A DNA stretch of 64,000 bases from Gammaproteobacteria bacterium. Its GTDB lineage: Bacteria > Pseudomonadota > Gammaproteobacteria > Steroidobacterales > GCA-2729495. Numbering within the stretch: the first letter of the stretch is position 1; every line of letters starts with the position of its first letter. Below are positions 1 to 8,682 of the stretch, piece after piece. The stretch is taken from positions 1 through 64,000 of the forward strand of contig RFHQ01000003.1 in the NCBI GenBank assembly GCA_003695765.1, given 5' to 3'. The notes under the pieces were generated by a model that did not search any database, was not told the origin of the DNA, and worked only from the letters and a program-made list of their open reading frames with translations. The position numbers and the translations under genes are program-made.

Positions 1-1428
1 GATCACGAGGCCGGCGTCTGGTCGCTGGTGCAGGATCCTGCCGCGCTGGACCGCCTGGAACCCGACGCCGCGCGGCGCCTGCGGGAATTTGCGAGCCGGC
101 TCGGACCATGGCTGGGTCAGCGGGACCGGTTGAGCTTCCGCGATCGCGTCGAAGGCGCCTGGTTGCAGCTCGGGGGGCCGGCCGCGCTGGCGGCGCCCGG
201 CGAACTCGATATCGCCGAGCAGTTCTTCGCCTTCCTGGAGCAGCAGGAAAGCCAGCAGGCGGTGCTCGACCCGGTGGCTCTGACCACGGCGGCCGAGCAG
301 CAACCGGTGCACAGCGAAGCGGCCGGTGCACCGGTGCAGTTGATGACCATGCACAAGGCCAAGGGCCTGGAGTTCGATACCGTGATCCTGCCGGGGCTGG
401 GTTACCCGACCGCCGGCAGCCGCCGGCCGTTGCTGTTGTGGACCGAACTGGCCGGCACGGAGCCGCCGGAACTGGTGCTGGCGCCGCTCCCGGCCACCGG
501 CGATGACGCAGACCCGCTCTATGACCTGCTCTGGGCATTCGAGCGGCGGCGCGAGCGCTACGAGGCGGAACGGCTGTTGTACGTCGCGGCGACGAGAGCG
601 AAGCGGCGCCTGCATCTCTGCGCCGCGCTGAAGGCCGATGCCGACGGCCGCCCCGTTGCGCAGCCGGGCACGCTGCTGGCCTGCCTCTGGCCCCTGCTGG
701 CTACGGAGTTGTCCCTGCCACCCGACCTTGCGCTGCCGGCAGCCAACGATGGCCGGCCGTCACCGCAATGGCAGCAGCCGGCGTTGCGCCGCCTGCCGGC
801 CGACTGGACGTCCCCGGTCGCTCTGCGGGCACCGGGCGTGGCACCGGACGCAGGCGGACGCGTGGAGTACGAATGGGCCAGCCCCTGGGCGCGGCACGTG
901 GGCCTGGTCGTCCATCGCTGGCTGCAGGAGATCGCCCGCGACGGGGTCGAGCGCTTCGATGCCGAGCGGCTGGAGCGGCTTCGTCCGGCCTACGCGCAGA
1001 TGCTGGCGCGGCTCGGCACACCAGCGGAAGCGCTGCCGGCGTCGCTGGACCGGGTCTGTGCCGCGTTGTGCGCGACGATCGAAGACCCCCGCGGGCGCTG
1101 GCTCTTGTCGGCCGGGCACCCGGAGAGCGCCAGCGAGCTGGCGGTCAGCCTGCCGACGCCGGAGGGCTTCCAGCTGCTGCGCATCGACCGTTGCCTGGTC
1201 GACACCACCGGCACGCGCTGGATCGTCGATTTCAAGACCAGCGAGCACGAGGGCGCAGACCTCGCCGCCTTCCTCGCCTCCGAGGCCGAACGCTATGCGC
1301 CGCAACTGGCACGATATCGCGAAGCTCTGAATCGCCTGCGACCGATGCCGACCCGCACCGCGCTGTATTACCCGCTGCTCGGAGAATGGCTCGAATTGGA
1401 TCCGGTCGTCGGTGAGCCGGCCGACTAG
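1..1428 (+). CDS. UvrD/AddA-like helicase-nuclease, C-terminal part (5' end outside window)
   Basis: The reading frame is open from base 1, so the gene begins upstream of the window. The visible part carries superfamily 1 helicase motif V (MHKAKGLEF, about 110 residues from the edge) and motif VI (LLYVAATRAKRRLHL). A C-terminal PD-(D/E)xK nuclease signature follows (RIDR, then WIVDFKTS about 30 residues before the end of that block). A UvrD-type helicase fused to a RecB-type nuclease fits AddA, the helicase-nuclease subunit that processes double-strand breaks for RecA recombination. RecB is the alternative; the partner gene is outside the window. The stop overlaps the convergent gspN by 4 bases. 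Confidence 0.82.
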   Translation, partial: DHEAGVWSLVQDPAALDRLEPDAARRLREFASRLGPWLGQRDRLSFRDRVEGAWLQLGGPAALAAPGELDIAEQFFAFLEQQESQQAVLDPVALTTAAEQQPVHSEAAGAPVQLMTMHKAKGLEFDTVILPGLGYPTAGSRRPLLLWTELAGTEPPELVLAPLPATGDDADPLYDLLWAFERRRERYEAERLLYVAATRAKRRLHLCAALKADADGRPVAQPGTLLACLWPLLATELSLPPDLALPAANDGRPSPQWQQPALRRLPADWTSPVALRAPGVAPDAGGRVEYEWASPWARHVGLVVHRWLQEIARDGVERFDAERLERLRPAYAQMLARLGTPAEALPASLDRVCAALCATIEDPRGRWLLSAGHPESASELAVSLPTPEGFQLLRIDRCLVDTTGTRWIVDFKTSEHEGADLAAFLASEAERYAPQLARYREALNRLRPMPTRTALYYPLLGEWLELDPVVGEPAD

Positions 1429-2177
1429 AGCGAACCGCTGAACGAGAATTCGTGGCGACCGTCCCGGTCGGCCGGCCCGACCAGCGCCAGCCCCTGACGC
1501 AGACTGTCCGGCGCTTGCGCTCGCGCGCGCACGCGGCCGCTCAGCAGGTAACGGTTCGGCGCTTCGAGTTGCAGTTGCCCGCTGAGTTCCAGGTCGCCGC
1601 CGAAGTCGCGCAGTTCGGCGCTGAGCCGTTCGGCAGGCTCGGCTTGCGAGAAGCTGAGCCGGAAGTCGCCGTGCCCGGCGTCCCCGGCGCTGCCCGGCAG
1701 GCCCAGCGGCACGCCGGCGAGGCGCAGCTCACCGACCGCGGCCCGGGGCCAGCCGTCGATCAGCAACAGGTAGTCGAAGCGGAGGCTGGCATCGCCTTCG
1801 GCCACCGGCATGCCGACCCAGGGCCCGGCGAGCGCTAGCGGGACGGCGGCCTCGAGGTCGCGGAACGCAAGGCGGTCGCGACCGATCGCGACCCGGCCGC
1901 GCAGGAAGCCGCCGGGCAGGCCGGCCTCCAGCGCCAGCGCCAGGCGGCCCCGGAGCAGCGCCAGCGGCTGCAGCTCCCAGCGCAGATCCTGCAAGGCGAG
2001 CGGACCCCCACGCAAGGCCGCGGCCCGCCCGGCCCAGAGCCGGCCGGAGGGGTCGATCAGTTGCCAGCCGAGCGCTGCGCTGGCGCGGCCGAGCAGATCG
2101 GCCGGCGCCTGCCAGACCAGCCCCAGCAGGAAGGCGAGGCTGGCGGCCGCGACGAGCAATGTGGGTCGGCGCAACAC
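1425..2177 (-). CDS. gspN: Type II secretion system protein N (GspN)
   Basis: 250 residues with one N-terminal membrane segment (about residues 5-23) followed by a periplasmic, beta-rich, Leu/Gly/Arg-rich domain typical of GspN. It is the last gene of a minus-strand gspG-to-gspN run. The GTG start directly abuts the gspM stop (TGAGTG), implying translational coupling; a TTG one codon later is also possible. GspN is an inner-membrane component of uncertain role, present only in some type II systems. The family call rests mostly on position, length and topology. Confidence 0.85.
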   Translation of the reverse strand: MLRRPTLLVAAASLAFLLGLVWQAPADLLGRASAALGWQLIDPSGRLWAGRAAALRGGPLALQDLRWELQPLALLRGRLALALEAGLPGGFLRGRVAIGRDRLAFRDLEAAVPLALAGPWVGMPVAEGDASLRFDYLLLIDGWPRAAVGELRLAGVPLGLPGSAGDAGHGDFRLSFSQAEPAERLSAELRDFGGDLELSGQLQLEAPNRYLLSGRVRARAQAPDSLRQGLALVGPADRDGRHEFSFSGSL

Positions 2178-2669
2178 TCAGGCGCCGCCGCGGGTGAGCA
2201 CCAGGTTGCAGATCACCCGGCCGGCCTCGGGCGTGCGGTCGATGTTTGCTGAAAGCACGCTGAGCCCGTAGCGCGTCTGCAGTTCGAGCAGCCATTCGAC
2301 GACCGCGTCGAACGGCGCCCGTTCCAGCCGCAGCCGGATCTGGCGATCGCCGTCGGGCTGGTTGCGCACCAGGAATTCGGCCAGACCCCGGCTGCGCAGG
2401 CTCCGATCGACCAGCAGGACCAGCGACTGCTGATTGGCGGGCGCGGTGCTGCTGCCGCGCTGCGGGCCGAGCCGGGCGGCGAGCGCGTCGAGTTCCGCGA
2501 GCAGGGCCTCGCGTTCGGCGACCAGTGCGTCGCTGCGTTCGGCGCGCTCCTGCAGCGGGCGGACGATGCCGATGACGACGCTGGCCAGCAGCAGCAGTGC
2601 GCCCGCGGCCGCGACCAGCCAGCGTTCCCTTGGGGCCAGCGCCATGAACCAGTCTCGCAAGGCCTGCAT
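2178..2669 (-). CDS. gspM: Type II secretion system protein M (GspM)
   Basis: 163 residues. A short cytoplasmic N-terminus ending in PRERW is followed by one membrane helix (about 18-36), a coiled-coil-like stretch rich in Glu/Ala/Leu, and a periplasmic ferredoxin-like domain. This is the usual GspM plan. GspM binds GspL in the inner-membrane platform that links the cytoplasmic ATPase to the pseudopilus. It starts 3 bases after gspL stops and runs directly into gspN. Confidence 0.9.
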   Translation of the reverse strand: MQALRDWFMALAPRERWLVAAAGALLLLASVVIGIVRPLQERAERSDALVAEREALLAELDALAARLGPQRGSSTAPANQQSLVLLVDRSLRSRGLAEFLVRNQPDGDRQIRLRLERAPFDAVVEWLLELQTRYGLSVLSANIDRTPEAGRVICNLVLTRGGA

Positions 2670-2672
2670 CGT

Positions 2673-3923
2673 TCAGGCTTCCGCGGCCTGCAAGCGCAGG
2701 CGGCCCAGAATTTCCTCACCGTCGGCATTGGCCGACTGAATCTCCGCCGTCAGGCCCGCGCTCGCATCGATCGATTTCTCGATCTTGTCCAGGGTCTCGA
2801 CATCCGGCACGCGGAGCCGCAGTTCCATGACGCCACTGCGGTAGTCCAGCCCATCGACGCGAACTTGCGCGCCGCTGGACTGCACGGCCTCGGCCAGGCT
2901 CGCGAGCGCCTGCAGAAACAGGCCCGGCTGGTCCTCGCGGCCGCTGGCCCCGAGCGCACGCAGCCGGCTCTGCAGTTCCGCCCGGGTCCCGCGCACCTGG
3001 CGCGCGTCCGGAAAGGTGTAGCGGAAGGCCTGCTCGATCGCGGCCTGCAACTGCGCCGCCCGCGCTTCCTTGCGCCGCACTTCGAGCGCGGTGCTCATTG
3101 TCGCTGTGACGGCCAGCGCCAGCAGCAGGCCGGCGGCCAGTCGCCACGCGGGCCAGTAGCGGCCGAGTTCCGACCGGCGCGCGTAAACGCCCTGCAGCAG
3201 ATTGACGCCGCCGTTGACGACGACGTTGGCCGCGAGCCGCGGCAAGGGTCCATCCGGCAGGCGCTTGATCTCGAGGCTGGCGAGCCGCGGGCGCAGCGAC
3301 TGCAGCGTTTCCGGCACCGTGTCCGCCAGCTCGCCGGCGAGGTAGGCGAGCAGATGCGGCGGACTCGCGTCCTGCAGGGCGGCGAGCCAGAGTTGCAGCA
3401 AGGGCTCGAGGTTGTCCGGGTCGCCGACACTGAGCTGGCCGTCACCATCGCGGAGTATCAGTTGCTGCGGCTCGAGCAGCAGCACGGCCGTGCCCGGGAG
3501 CGCGTCCAGCCCGTCGCTCTCGGCGTACATTGCCTGTGCTTCGAGGCCCGCGCCCCGCAATGCCGCCAGCCAGTCCTGCAGGCGCTCGTGGCGGACGACG
3601 GCGGCAGCGACCGTGCCCGGCGATGGCCCCCGGCCGGCAGCGAAATGCAGTTGCTCGACGTCCTCGGCGAGCTGCTCTTCGAGCGCGTAGGGCAGGGCCT
3701 GGCGAATGCGCGCCTGGCTGCGCAATGGCAGACTGACGGCCGTTCGCAGCACTGCGCGCGCCGGTGCGAGTGCGATCACGCGGCGTCCGGCCGCTGCCGG
3801 AGCGGCGTCCTCGAGCGCACCAAGGACCGGTGCTTGCAGTATTGCGCCACTGTCGTCCAGCACCGCCCAGGCGGCCTCCGGGCGACCGTCGTCGGGCAGG
3901 CGAATGACGAGATACTCGGCCAT
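2673..3923 (-). CDS. gspL: Type II secretion system protein L (GspL)
   Basis: 416 residues from the chosen ATG; an in-frame TTG 12 bases earlier overlaps the gspK stop and is less likely. An N-terminal actin-like cytoplasmic domain (about 1-240) ends at the conserved NLLQGVY motif. One membrane helix (about 260-280) and a periplasmic ferredoxin-like domain follow. GspL docks the GspE ATPase through its cytoplasmic domain and binds GspM in the membrane. No gspE is present in this window, so the partner must be encoded elsewhere. Confidence 0.92.
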   Translation of the reverse strand: MAEYLVIRLPDDGRPEAAWAVLDDSGAILQAPVLGALEDAAPAAAGRRVIALAPARAVLRTAVSLPLRSQARIRQALPYALEEQLAEDVEQLHFAAGRGPSPGTVAAAVVRHERLQDWLAALRGAGLEAQAMYAESDGLDALPGTAVLLLEPQQLILRDGDGQLSVGDPDNLEPLLQLWLAALQDASPPHLLAYLAGELADTVPETLQSLRPRLASLEIKRLPDGPLPRLAANVVVNGGVNLLQGVYARRSELGRYWPAWRLAAGLLLALAVTATMSTALEVRRKEARAAQLQAAIEQAFRYTFPDARQVRGTRAELQSRLRALGASGREDQPGLFLQALASLAEAVQSSGAQVRVDGLDYRSGVMELRLRVPDVETLDKIEKSIDASAGLTAEIQSANADGEEILGRLRLQAAEA

Positions 3924-3931
3924 GCGAAGCC

Positions 3932-4912
3932 TCAATCGGTGTCGAAGGCGCGCAGCCTGGGGATCACGCCTTGGCTGCTGCGTTCCAGCAGACTGTACAT
4001 AGCGAGCCGGGTAGTGCCAATAGACACGGTCACGCTCAGGCCATAGTAACTGCTGCCGACATCGAGGAACTCGGCCGGGTTGGCATCGTCGGGAAAATAC
4101 TGGGCCGCACCCTCCCAGAAATCGCTGCTGATGTCTGCATAGGGCTGCGATTTCCGGTTCGCGATCCAGTCCTCGACCACGGTGTCGCTGATGTCCGGCG
4201 ACAGGGATCGGAGAACCTCCGGCAGTGCCGTGTTCACGTTGATGCGCCGCGCCCGCGCACTTTCGCCGCCGTCCGGCGGCAGTGCGCTGAGCAGGGGACG
4301 CAGCGCCGCAAAGAACTCGGGCGTGACACCGTCGACCGCCAGCAGTTCGGTCGGCGTCGTGAACCAGTAGTTGGCCGCGCGGTATGGCGGCTGGCGGTTG
4401 GTGTAGACGTCGTCCTCTGCGCCGCCGAGTTCCGGGAGCTGGTCGGCATCCATCCAGTCCAGGACGGCGTCGACGACATTGTCCGGGTTGGCGCCGTCAC
4501 CGGGTACGGTGTTCGCGACCGCGCGCAGCAGTCGCCGGAAACGCTCGATCGCCTGTTCATCGCGGCTGCCATCCTGGCGCAGCAGGCTGTTCAGGTTGAA
4601 GCGGCCCTGCAGATCCTCGATCCGGCCGCTAACGCTGCCGCCTTCGAAGGGAAAGGCATATTCCTCGGCCCATTGTTCGTCGAGGCTGTCGACCTCGGGA
4701 CTGTCCTCCAGATCCTGCTCCAGCAGTTCTGCGGCCAGCGCCTCGGCGCCGAGCGCGATCTCGCGCGCCTGGTCGCGGCTCAGCAGGCGCTCGGTGCGGC
4801 GCAGTTCGAGGTTCAGGTCCCAGAGCAATTCGACCGCGAGGATCCCGGCCAGCGCGACGACCAGCATGGCCGTCAGCAGTGCGATGCCCCGCTGGCGGCT
4901 GCCCCGTGTCAT
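3932..4912 (-). CDS. gspK: Type II secretion minor pseudopilin GspK
   Basis: 326 residues. The N-terminus has a short basic leader and a prepilin-like cleavage region (RQRGIALLTAM), where Ile replaces the usual Phe after Gly, as is common in GspK. A long membrane helix and the large alpha domain typical of this longest pseudopilin follow. The ATG at 4912 overlaps the gspJ stop in an ATGA arrangement; a longer upstream frame would run back inside gspJ and was rejected. GspK caps the pseudopilus tip together with GspI and GspJ. Confidence 0.93.
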   Translation of the reverse strand: MTRGSRQRGIALLTAMLVVALAGILAVELLWDLNLELRRTERLLSRDQAREIALGAEALAAELLEQDLEDSPEVDSLDEQWAEEYAFPFEGGSVSGRIEDLQGRFNLNSLLRQDGSRDEQAIERFRRLLRAVANTVPGDGANPDNVVDAVLDWMDADQLPELGGAEDDVYTNRQPPYRAANYWFTTPTELLAVDGVTPEFFAALRPLLSALPPDGGESARARRINVNTALPEVLRSLSPDISDTVVEDWIANRKSQPYADISSDFWEGAAQYFPDDANPAEFLDVGSSYYGLSVTVSIGTTRLAMYSLLERSSQGVIPRLRAFDTD

Positions 4913-5538
4913 GGCAGCATCTCCACCAGCCGCTGGATCTCGCCCCAGCCGTCCAGTTCCAGCGTCAGCCGCGCGGCCCGCGGCCGCGGAATCGCCGGGT
5001 CGTTCAGCGCGCTCAGCGGCGGCCATTGCTCTCGCCACTGTCCGTCCGCGTCGAGGAACTCGACCTGGACCGCATCGACGCCATCGAGCAGAACCTGGCT
5101 GATCGGCTCCATGCCCAGCGGGTGATCCAGCACCGGCCAGTATTCGCGGATCAGCTGTCTTTCGGCCAGGCGGTACTGCACCCGTTGCAGGCTGCCTCGC
5201 GGGAGTTGCGCCGGATTGCGCCAGCCGCCACGCGTCAGCCGCAGCAGGTAGTCGTCGCGGCCGTCGGCCAGCAGGGCCGCCTCGCGATCCTGTCCCAGCT
5301 CGTCGCGCACGGGGCGCGGGTAGAGCTGACCGAGGTCGCGTTCGAGGCTGTCGAAGGCCCGTTGCAGGCGTGCGAGGTCATCGAGGTTGCTGCGGGTCAG
5401 GGACTGCTGCGTGGCGACTGCATTCAGACCACCGAGCGCCAGCACGCTGATGATCGCGAAGATCGCCATGGCCACGAGCAGCTCGAGCAGCGTGAACCCG
5501 CGGCTGCCGTGGCGGCTGCTCGCCGGCTGCGATCTCAT
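4909..5538 (-). CDS. gspJ: Type II secretion minor pseudopilin GspJ
   Basis: 209 residues with a class III prepilin signal (SRG|FTLLELLVAM; Glu5 of the mature protein present), one hydrophobic helix and a beta-rich C-terminal domain of the length expected for GspJ. It overlaps gspI upstream and gspK downstream by 4 bases each (ATGA). Processing requires a GspO/PilD prepilin peptidase, which is not in this window. Confidence 0.93.
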   Translation of the reverse strand: MRSQPASSRHGSRGFTLLELLVAMAIFAIISVLALGGLNAVATQQSLTRSNLDDLARLQRAFDSLERDLGQLYPRPVRDELGQDREAALLADGRDDYLLRLTRGGWRNPAQLPRGSLQRVQYRLAERQLIREYWPVLDHPLGMEPISQVLLDGVDAVQVEFLDADGQWREQWPPLSALNDPAIPRPRAARLTLELDGWGEIQRLVEMLP

Positions 5539-5981
5539 CGCTGCAGGCCGGCCTCGGCCGGCGCCCCGAACCAGCCGCTGGCGCCGGCGGGGTCGGCCTG
5601 CCTCCGGGCCAGGAAGCCGGCGACCTCGGCCAGCGTCCGCCCCGGTGCCTCGGCCTGCGCCACGCTGACGTCGACCCGGCGGAAATCCGGCACACCGACA
5701 TCCGAGAACTTCAATTCGTAGCGCCAGCGCTGGCCGGCGAAGTCGATTTCGTCACGCCGCGTGCCCACGTCCGGAAACTCCCCCGTGACCCGCAGTTCCG
5801 TCAGCCGGTCGAGCGCGATCCACGTGGCCAGGGTCTTGTCGCGCAGCGTCGCGGTCGCGAGCAACGACTGGTTCATCTGCCCGAAGACCGCGATCAGTCC
5901 GAGACCGATGATGACCATCGCGACCAGCACTTCGAGCAGCGTGAAGCCCGCCTGTCGCCTGGCCGCGCGTTCAGGCCTCAT
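5535..5981 (-). CDS. gspI: Type II secretion minor pseudopilin GspI
   Basis: 148 residues starting MRPERAARRQ, with prepilin site QAG|FTLLEVLVAM and the conserved Glu5. The start overlaps the 3' end of gspH by 11 bases, and the stop overlaps the gspJ start. Family members are about 125-150 residues. With GspJ and GspK it forms the tip complex of the pseudopilus. Confidence 0.92.
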   Translation of the reverse strand: MRPERAARRQAGFTLLEVLVAMVIIGLGLIAVFGQMNQSLLATATLRDKTLATWIALDRLTELRVTGEFPDVGTRRDEIDFAGQRWRYELKFSDVGVPDFRRVDVSVAQAEAPGRTLAEVAGFLARRQADPAGASGWFGAPAEAGLQR

Positions 5982-6570
5982 CGCCGATCTCCAGGCTGCC
6001 ATCCGGCTTGCCGCTGAGAACCAGCCCCCGGTCCGCGAAGCGCCGGCGCAGGCGCAGGCGGAACTCGGGCATGCGTTCGCCACTGGAAAACAGGAAGATC
6101 TGCGGCCGCGGTCCCGCGGCTGCGTCGGACGCGCTGCCGGCTTCGGGCGGCAGGGCACGTTCGCGGGCGGCGCGCTGGTCCGGATCTTCGAGCACGACCC
6201 GGCGACCTTCCAGCTCCAGCTCGACGCTCGTGTCGGCCGGCCAGTCGCGCCGCCGGAACAGGCGCTCGCCCGACAGCGGCGTCCAGTCCTGCACCGCGTC
6301 GTCCAGCACCAGGAACTCGTAGCCGGCGCGATCGAACCGGACGCCGAGTTCGCGCCCCTGCAGCAGCGCGTCCTCGCTGGCGGCATCCAGCAGCGCCGCG
6401 AGACGCCGCAGCGCCGTTTCGAGCTCCCGGTCACTGCCGACCAGACCCACCGACAGCGTGAACATGGACGCGAGAATGCCGATGATCACGACGACGACCA
6501 GCAGTTCGAGCAGCGAGAAGCCGGCCGCGTCCGCGCGCGGGCGATGCGGCCGGCGAACGGCCGGCGGCAA
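5971..6570 (-). CDS. gspH: Type II secretion minor pseudopilin GspH
   Basis: 199 residues from a TTG start that lies 8 bases after the gspG stop. No ATG or GTG is available in the right place, and an upstream extension would run back inside gspG. The prepilin signal DAAG|FSLLELLVVV with Glu5 begins about residue 16. The C-terminal domain contains GKPDGSLEIGD near its end, a typical GspH-like finish. It is slightly long for GspH, with a low-complexity insertion around PPEAGSASDAAAGPRP. The start codon is the least certain of the operon. Confidence 0.85.
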   Translation of the reverse strand: MPPAVRRPHRPRADAAGFSLLELLVVVVIIGILASMFTLSVGLVGSDRELETALRRLAALLDAASEDALLQGRELGVRFDRAGYEFLVLDDAVQDWTPLSGERLFRRRDWPADTSVELELEGRRVVLEDPDQRAARERALPPEAGSASDAAAGPRPQIFLFSSGERMPEFRLRLRRRFADRGLVLSGKPDGSLEIGDEA

Positions 6571-6577
6571 GACGGGC

Positions 6578-7024
6578 TCAGTCCAGATCCCAGTTGCCGA
6601 TATCTGCGTCCAGACCTTCACCGCCCTGCTGGCCATCCCGGCCCAGGGTAAAAATGTCGAATTCGCCGTGGTTGCCGGGACTCAGATACTGGTACGGGCG
6701 GTCCCACGGGTCCACCGGCAGGCGGTCGAGATAACCGCCGTCGGGCCAGCGCGCGTCGGGATCGCTCGGTGGCGTGACCAGCGCCTCCAGGCCTTCGTCG
6801 GTCGTCGGATAGCGGAAATTGTCCAGCCGGTAGAGTTTCAGCGCACTCTCGAGCGCCCGAAGGTCCTGCTTGACCTTGGTCAGCTGCGCCTCGTCGATGC
6901 GACTGATCACGTTCGGCGCGATCAACGCGGCCAGGATCCCGAGGATCACGACCACGACCATGATTTCGATCAATGTGAAACCCGCGTGGCGCGATGCGGG
7001 CTGCGCTGGCATCCTGTGATTCAT
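6578..7024 (-). CDS. gspG: Type II secretion major pseudopilin GspG
   Basis: 148 residues. Prepilin cleavage motif HAG|FTLIEIMVVV, Glu5, then the GspG signatures KLYRLDNFRYPTTDEGLEAL and LPVDPWDRPYQY, and a C-terminal acidic calcium-site region ending GLDADIGNWDLD. This is the main subunit of the pseudopilus. The ATG at 7024 was preferred over one 12 bases later, which has no room for a ribosome binding site. As first gene of the minus-strand gsp run it is divergent from the rhombosortase gene. Confidence 0.97.
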   Translation of the reverse strand: MNHRMPAQPASRHAGFTLIEIMVVVVILGILAALIAPNVISRIDEAQLTKVKQDLRALESALKLYRLDNFRYPTTDEGLEALVTPPSDPDARWPDGGYLDRLPVDPWDRPYQYLSPGNHGEFDIFTLGRDGQQGGEGLDADIGNWDLD

Positions 7025-7100
7025 GCAATCGTCCCGTGTGCAATTCCTGTGCAAGGCGGCTTCCTGCCGCCACCGGTCACCCGCGCCGCGAGGCCGCTGA

Positions 7101-7106
7101 ATTGTA
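7101..7106 (-). promoter_or_regulatory. -10-like box for the gsp operon
   Basis: TACAAT on the minus strand, about 75 bases upstream of the gspG start. The predicted leader contains a GGCGGC/GCCGCC hairpin at 7052-7068. No convincing -35 is visible. Confidence 0.35.
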
Positions 7107-7115
7107 GCAAAGCGC

Positions 7116-7739
7116 ATGCAAGGCGGTAGCGGCACAGCGGAAAACCGTGAACTCCGGCCCGGCGGGCTGGCCATCGGCATCGGCCTGCTGAGCCTGCTGC
7201 TGGTGCTGCTGCAGGCGCTGCCCGAGGACTGGCGGGCCCTGTTGCAGTACCAGCGCGCCGCGGTCGATGCCGGCCAGTGGTGGCGGTTGCTGACGGCCAA
7301 CCTGGTCCACCTCGGCTGGCGCCATCTCGCGCTGAACGGCGCCGCGCTGGTGATGATCCTGTGGCTGTTCGGCCCGGACCGCGGCGCACTGCGCTGGACT
7401 CTCGCGCTGGCGCTCAGCGGCCTGGCCAGCAGCCTCGGCGTGCACCTGTCGGAGCCGCAGGTGCACTGGATGGTCGGCCTGTCGGGGGCGCTGCACGGCC
7501 TGTTCCTGGTGGCTGCGGCCGGCTGGCTGCGCAGCGGCGACCGCGTTGCCTGGCTGCTGCTCGGCGGATTGCTGCTGAAGCTGGGCTGGGAACAGCTGGG
7601 CGGGCCGCTGCCGCTGACCGCGTCCGTGGTCGGGGGGCCGGTGATCACGACGGCGCATCTCTGGGGCAGCGTCGGAGGGCTGGTGTTCGCGGCCATCGAA
7701 TGGCGCTGGCCGCCGCGCAGCGGCGCGGCCGGGCTATAA
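7116..7739 (+). CDS. rrtA: Rhombosortase (rhomboid-family GlyGly-CTERM protease)
   Basis: 207 residues with about six hydrophobic helices. The rhomboid catalytic serine lies in GLSGALHG (Ser123) and the catalytic His in TTAHLWGS (His181); the supporting HxxxN is at His70/Asn74 (RHLALN). The small size and the GLSGxLHG form of the Ser motif are typical of rhombosortases. These cleave the C-terminal GlyGly-CTERM anchor of proteins exported by type II secretion, and the gene is divergent from the gsp operon, which fits. No GlyGly-CTERM substrate was recognised in this window. The stop codon lies inside the fabG -10 box. Confidence 0.85.
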   Translation: MQGGSGTAENRELRPGGLAIGIGLLSLLLVLLQALPEDWRALLQYQRAAVDAGQWWRLLTANLVHLGWRHLALNGAALVMILWLFGPDRGALRWTLALALSGLASSLGVHLSEPQVHWMVGLSGALHGLFLVAAAGWLRSGDRVAWLLLGGLLLKLGWEQLGGPLPLTASVVGGPVITTAHLWGSVGGLVFAAIEWRWPPRSGAAGL

Positions 7740-7740
7740 T
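7735..7740 (+). promoter_or_regulatory. -10 box upstream of fabG
   Basis: A perfect TATAAT, 28 bases before the fabG ATG, overlapping the TAA stop of the rhombosortase gene. No strong -35 is visible. Confidence 0.5.
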
Positions 7741-7768
7741 CGCCGCCCGGCGGGCAGCCTTGCGGACC

Positions 7769-8533
7769 ATGAGCCAGATCAGCGAGATGTTTTCCCTCGA
7801 TGGAGAGGTTGCCCTCGTGAGCGGCGCCTCGCGCGGCATCGGCGCGGCGATCGCGGACACCCTCGCGGCCGCGGGCGCGACCGTGATCGGCACGGCCACC
7901 AGCGAGGCAGGAGCCCGAGCGATCGGCGAACGCCTGGCCGCCGCCGGTGCCAGCGGACGCGGCGCCGTGCTCGATGTCGGCGATCAGGAATCGATCCGGG
8001 CGCTGGCCGACGACGTCGCCGGCCGCGAAGGCGCGGTCACACTGCTGATCAACAACGCCGGCATCACGCGGGACAACCTGCTGATGCGGATGAAGGACGC
8101 GGAGTGGGAAGACATCATCCGCACGAATCTGTCGTCCGCGTTCTACATGTCGCGAGCCTTCCTGCGTGGCATGCTGAAGGCGAGACACGGCCGGATCGTG
8201 AATATTGCCTCCGTGGTCGGCGCCATGGGCAATGCCGGACAGGCGAATTACGCTGCGGCCAAGGCCGGGCTGGTCGGTTTCAGCAAATCGCTGGCGCGGG
8301 AGATTGGTGGCCGTGGCATCACGGTCAATGTGGTCGCGCCCGGCTTCATCGAAACCGAGATGACCGCGCAGCTGGCCGCTGCGCAGCGCGACGCGCTGGT
8401 TGCACAGATCCCATTGCAGCGGCTCGGCAAGGTCGATGACGTGGCCGCCTGCGTGCTCTACCTCTGCAGTCGCGCCGGCGCCTACCTGACCGGCGAAACG
8501 GTGCATGTCAATGGCGGCATGCTGATGGTCTGA
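7769..8533 (+). CDS. fabG: 3-oxoacyl-ACP reductase FabG
   Basis: 254 residues of short-chain dehydrogenase. Cofactor motif SGASRGIGAAIA near residues 18-29, NNAG near 90, catalytic Ser in IASVVG and YAAAK around 155-159, followed by VAPGFIETEM. It reduces 3-oxoacyl-ACP with NADPH in fatty acid elongation. The presence of acpP and fabF downstream makes FabG the right subfamily. fabH and fabD, commonly upstream of fabG, are not here; a rhombosortase gene takes that place. The ATG at 7769 matches the family N-terminus. Confidence 0.96.
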   Translation: MSQISEMFSLDGEVALVSGASRGIGAAIADTLAAAGATVIGTATSEAGARAIGERLAAAGASGRGAVLDVGDQESIRALADDVAGREGAVTLLINNAGITRDNLLMRMKDAEWEDIIRTNLSSAFYMSRAFLRGMLKARHGRIVNIASVVGAMGNAGQANYAAAKAGLVGFSKSLAREIGGRGITVNVVAPGFIETEMTAQLAAAQRDALVAQIPLQRLGKVDDVAACVLYLCSRAGAYLTGETVHVNGGMLMV

Positions 8534-8608
8534 GAAGCACTCCGGCAAGACGCAAGCCGTTGTCCTGCAAGGCCTTGCGCCTGTATGGATTGCCCCGGGC
8601 AGTTCACT

Positions 8609-8614
8609 TAAAAT
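8609..8614 (+). promoter_or_regulatory. -10-like box upstream of acpP
   Basis: TAAAAT in a relatively AT-rich patch, 69 bases before acpP in a 149-base fabG-acpP gap. The acpP ATG is preceded by a good AGAGGAA ribosome binding site at 8668-8675. A separate promoter for this highly expressed gene is plausible. Confidence 0.35.
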
Positions 8615-8682
8615 ACCGCCCCGACTGACTGCCCGATCTGGTCCGCCTTCAAAACGCTTTCTGTCGAGAGGAACAAGCCCAC

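Noticed and set aside
3971-5125. Long plus-strand frames over gspK, gspJ and other operon genes
   Set aside because: GC-rich coding DNA leaves long antisense frames open; they show no domain and overlap well-supported genes.
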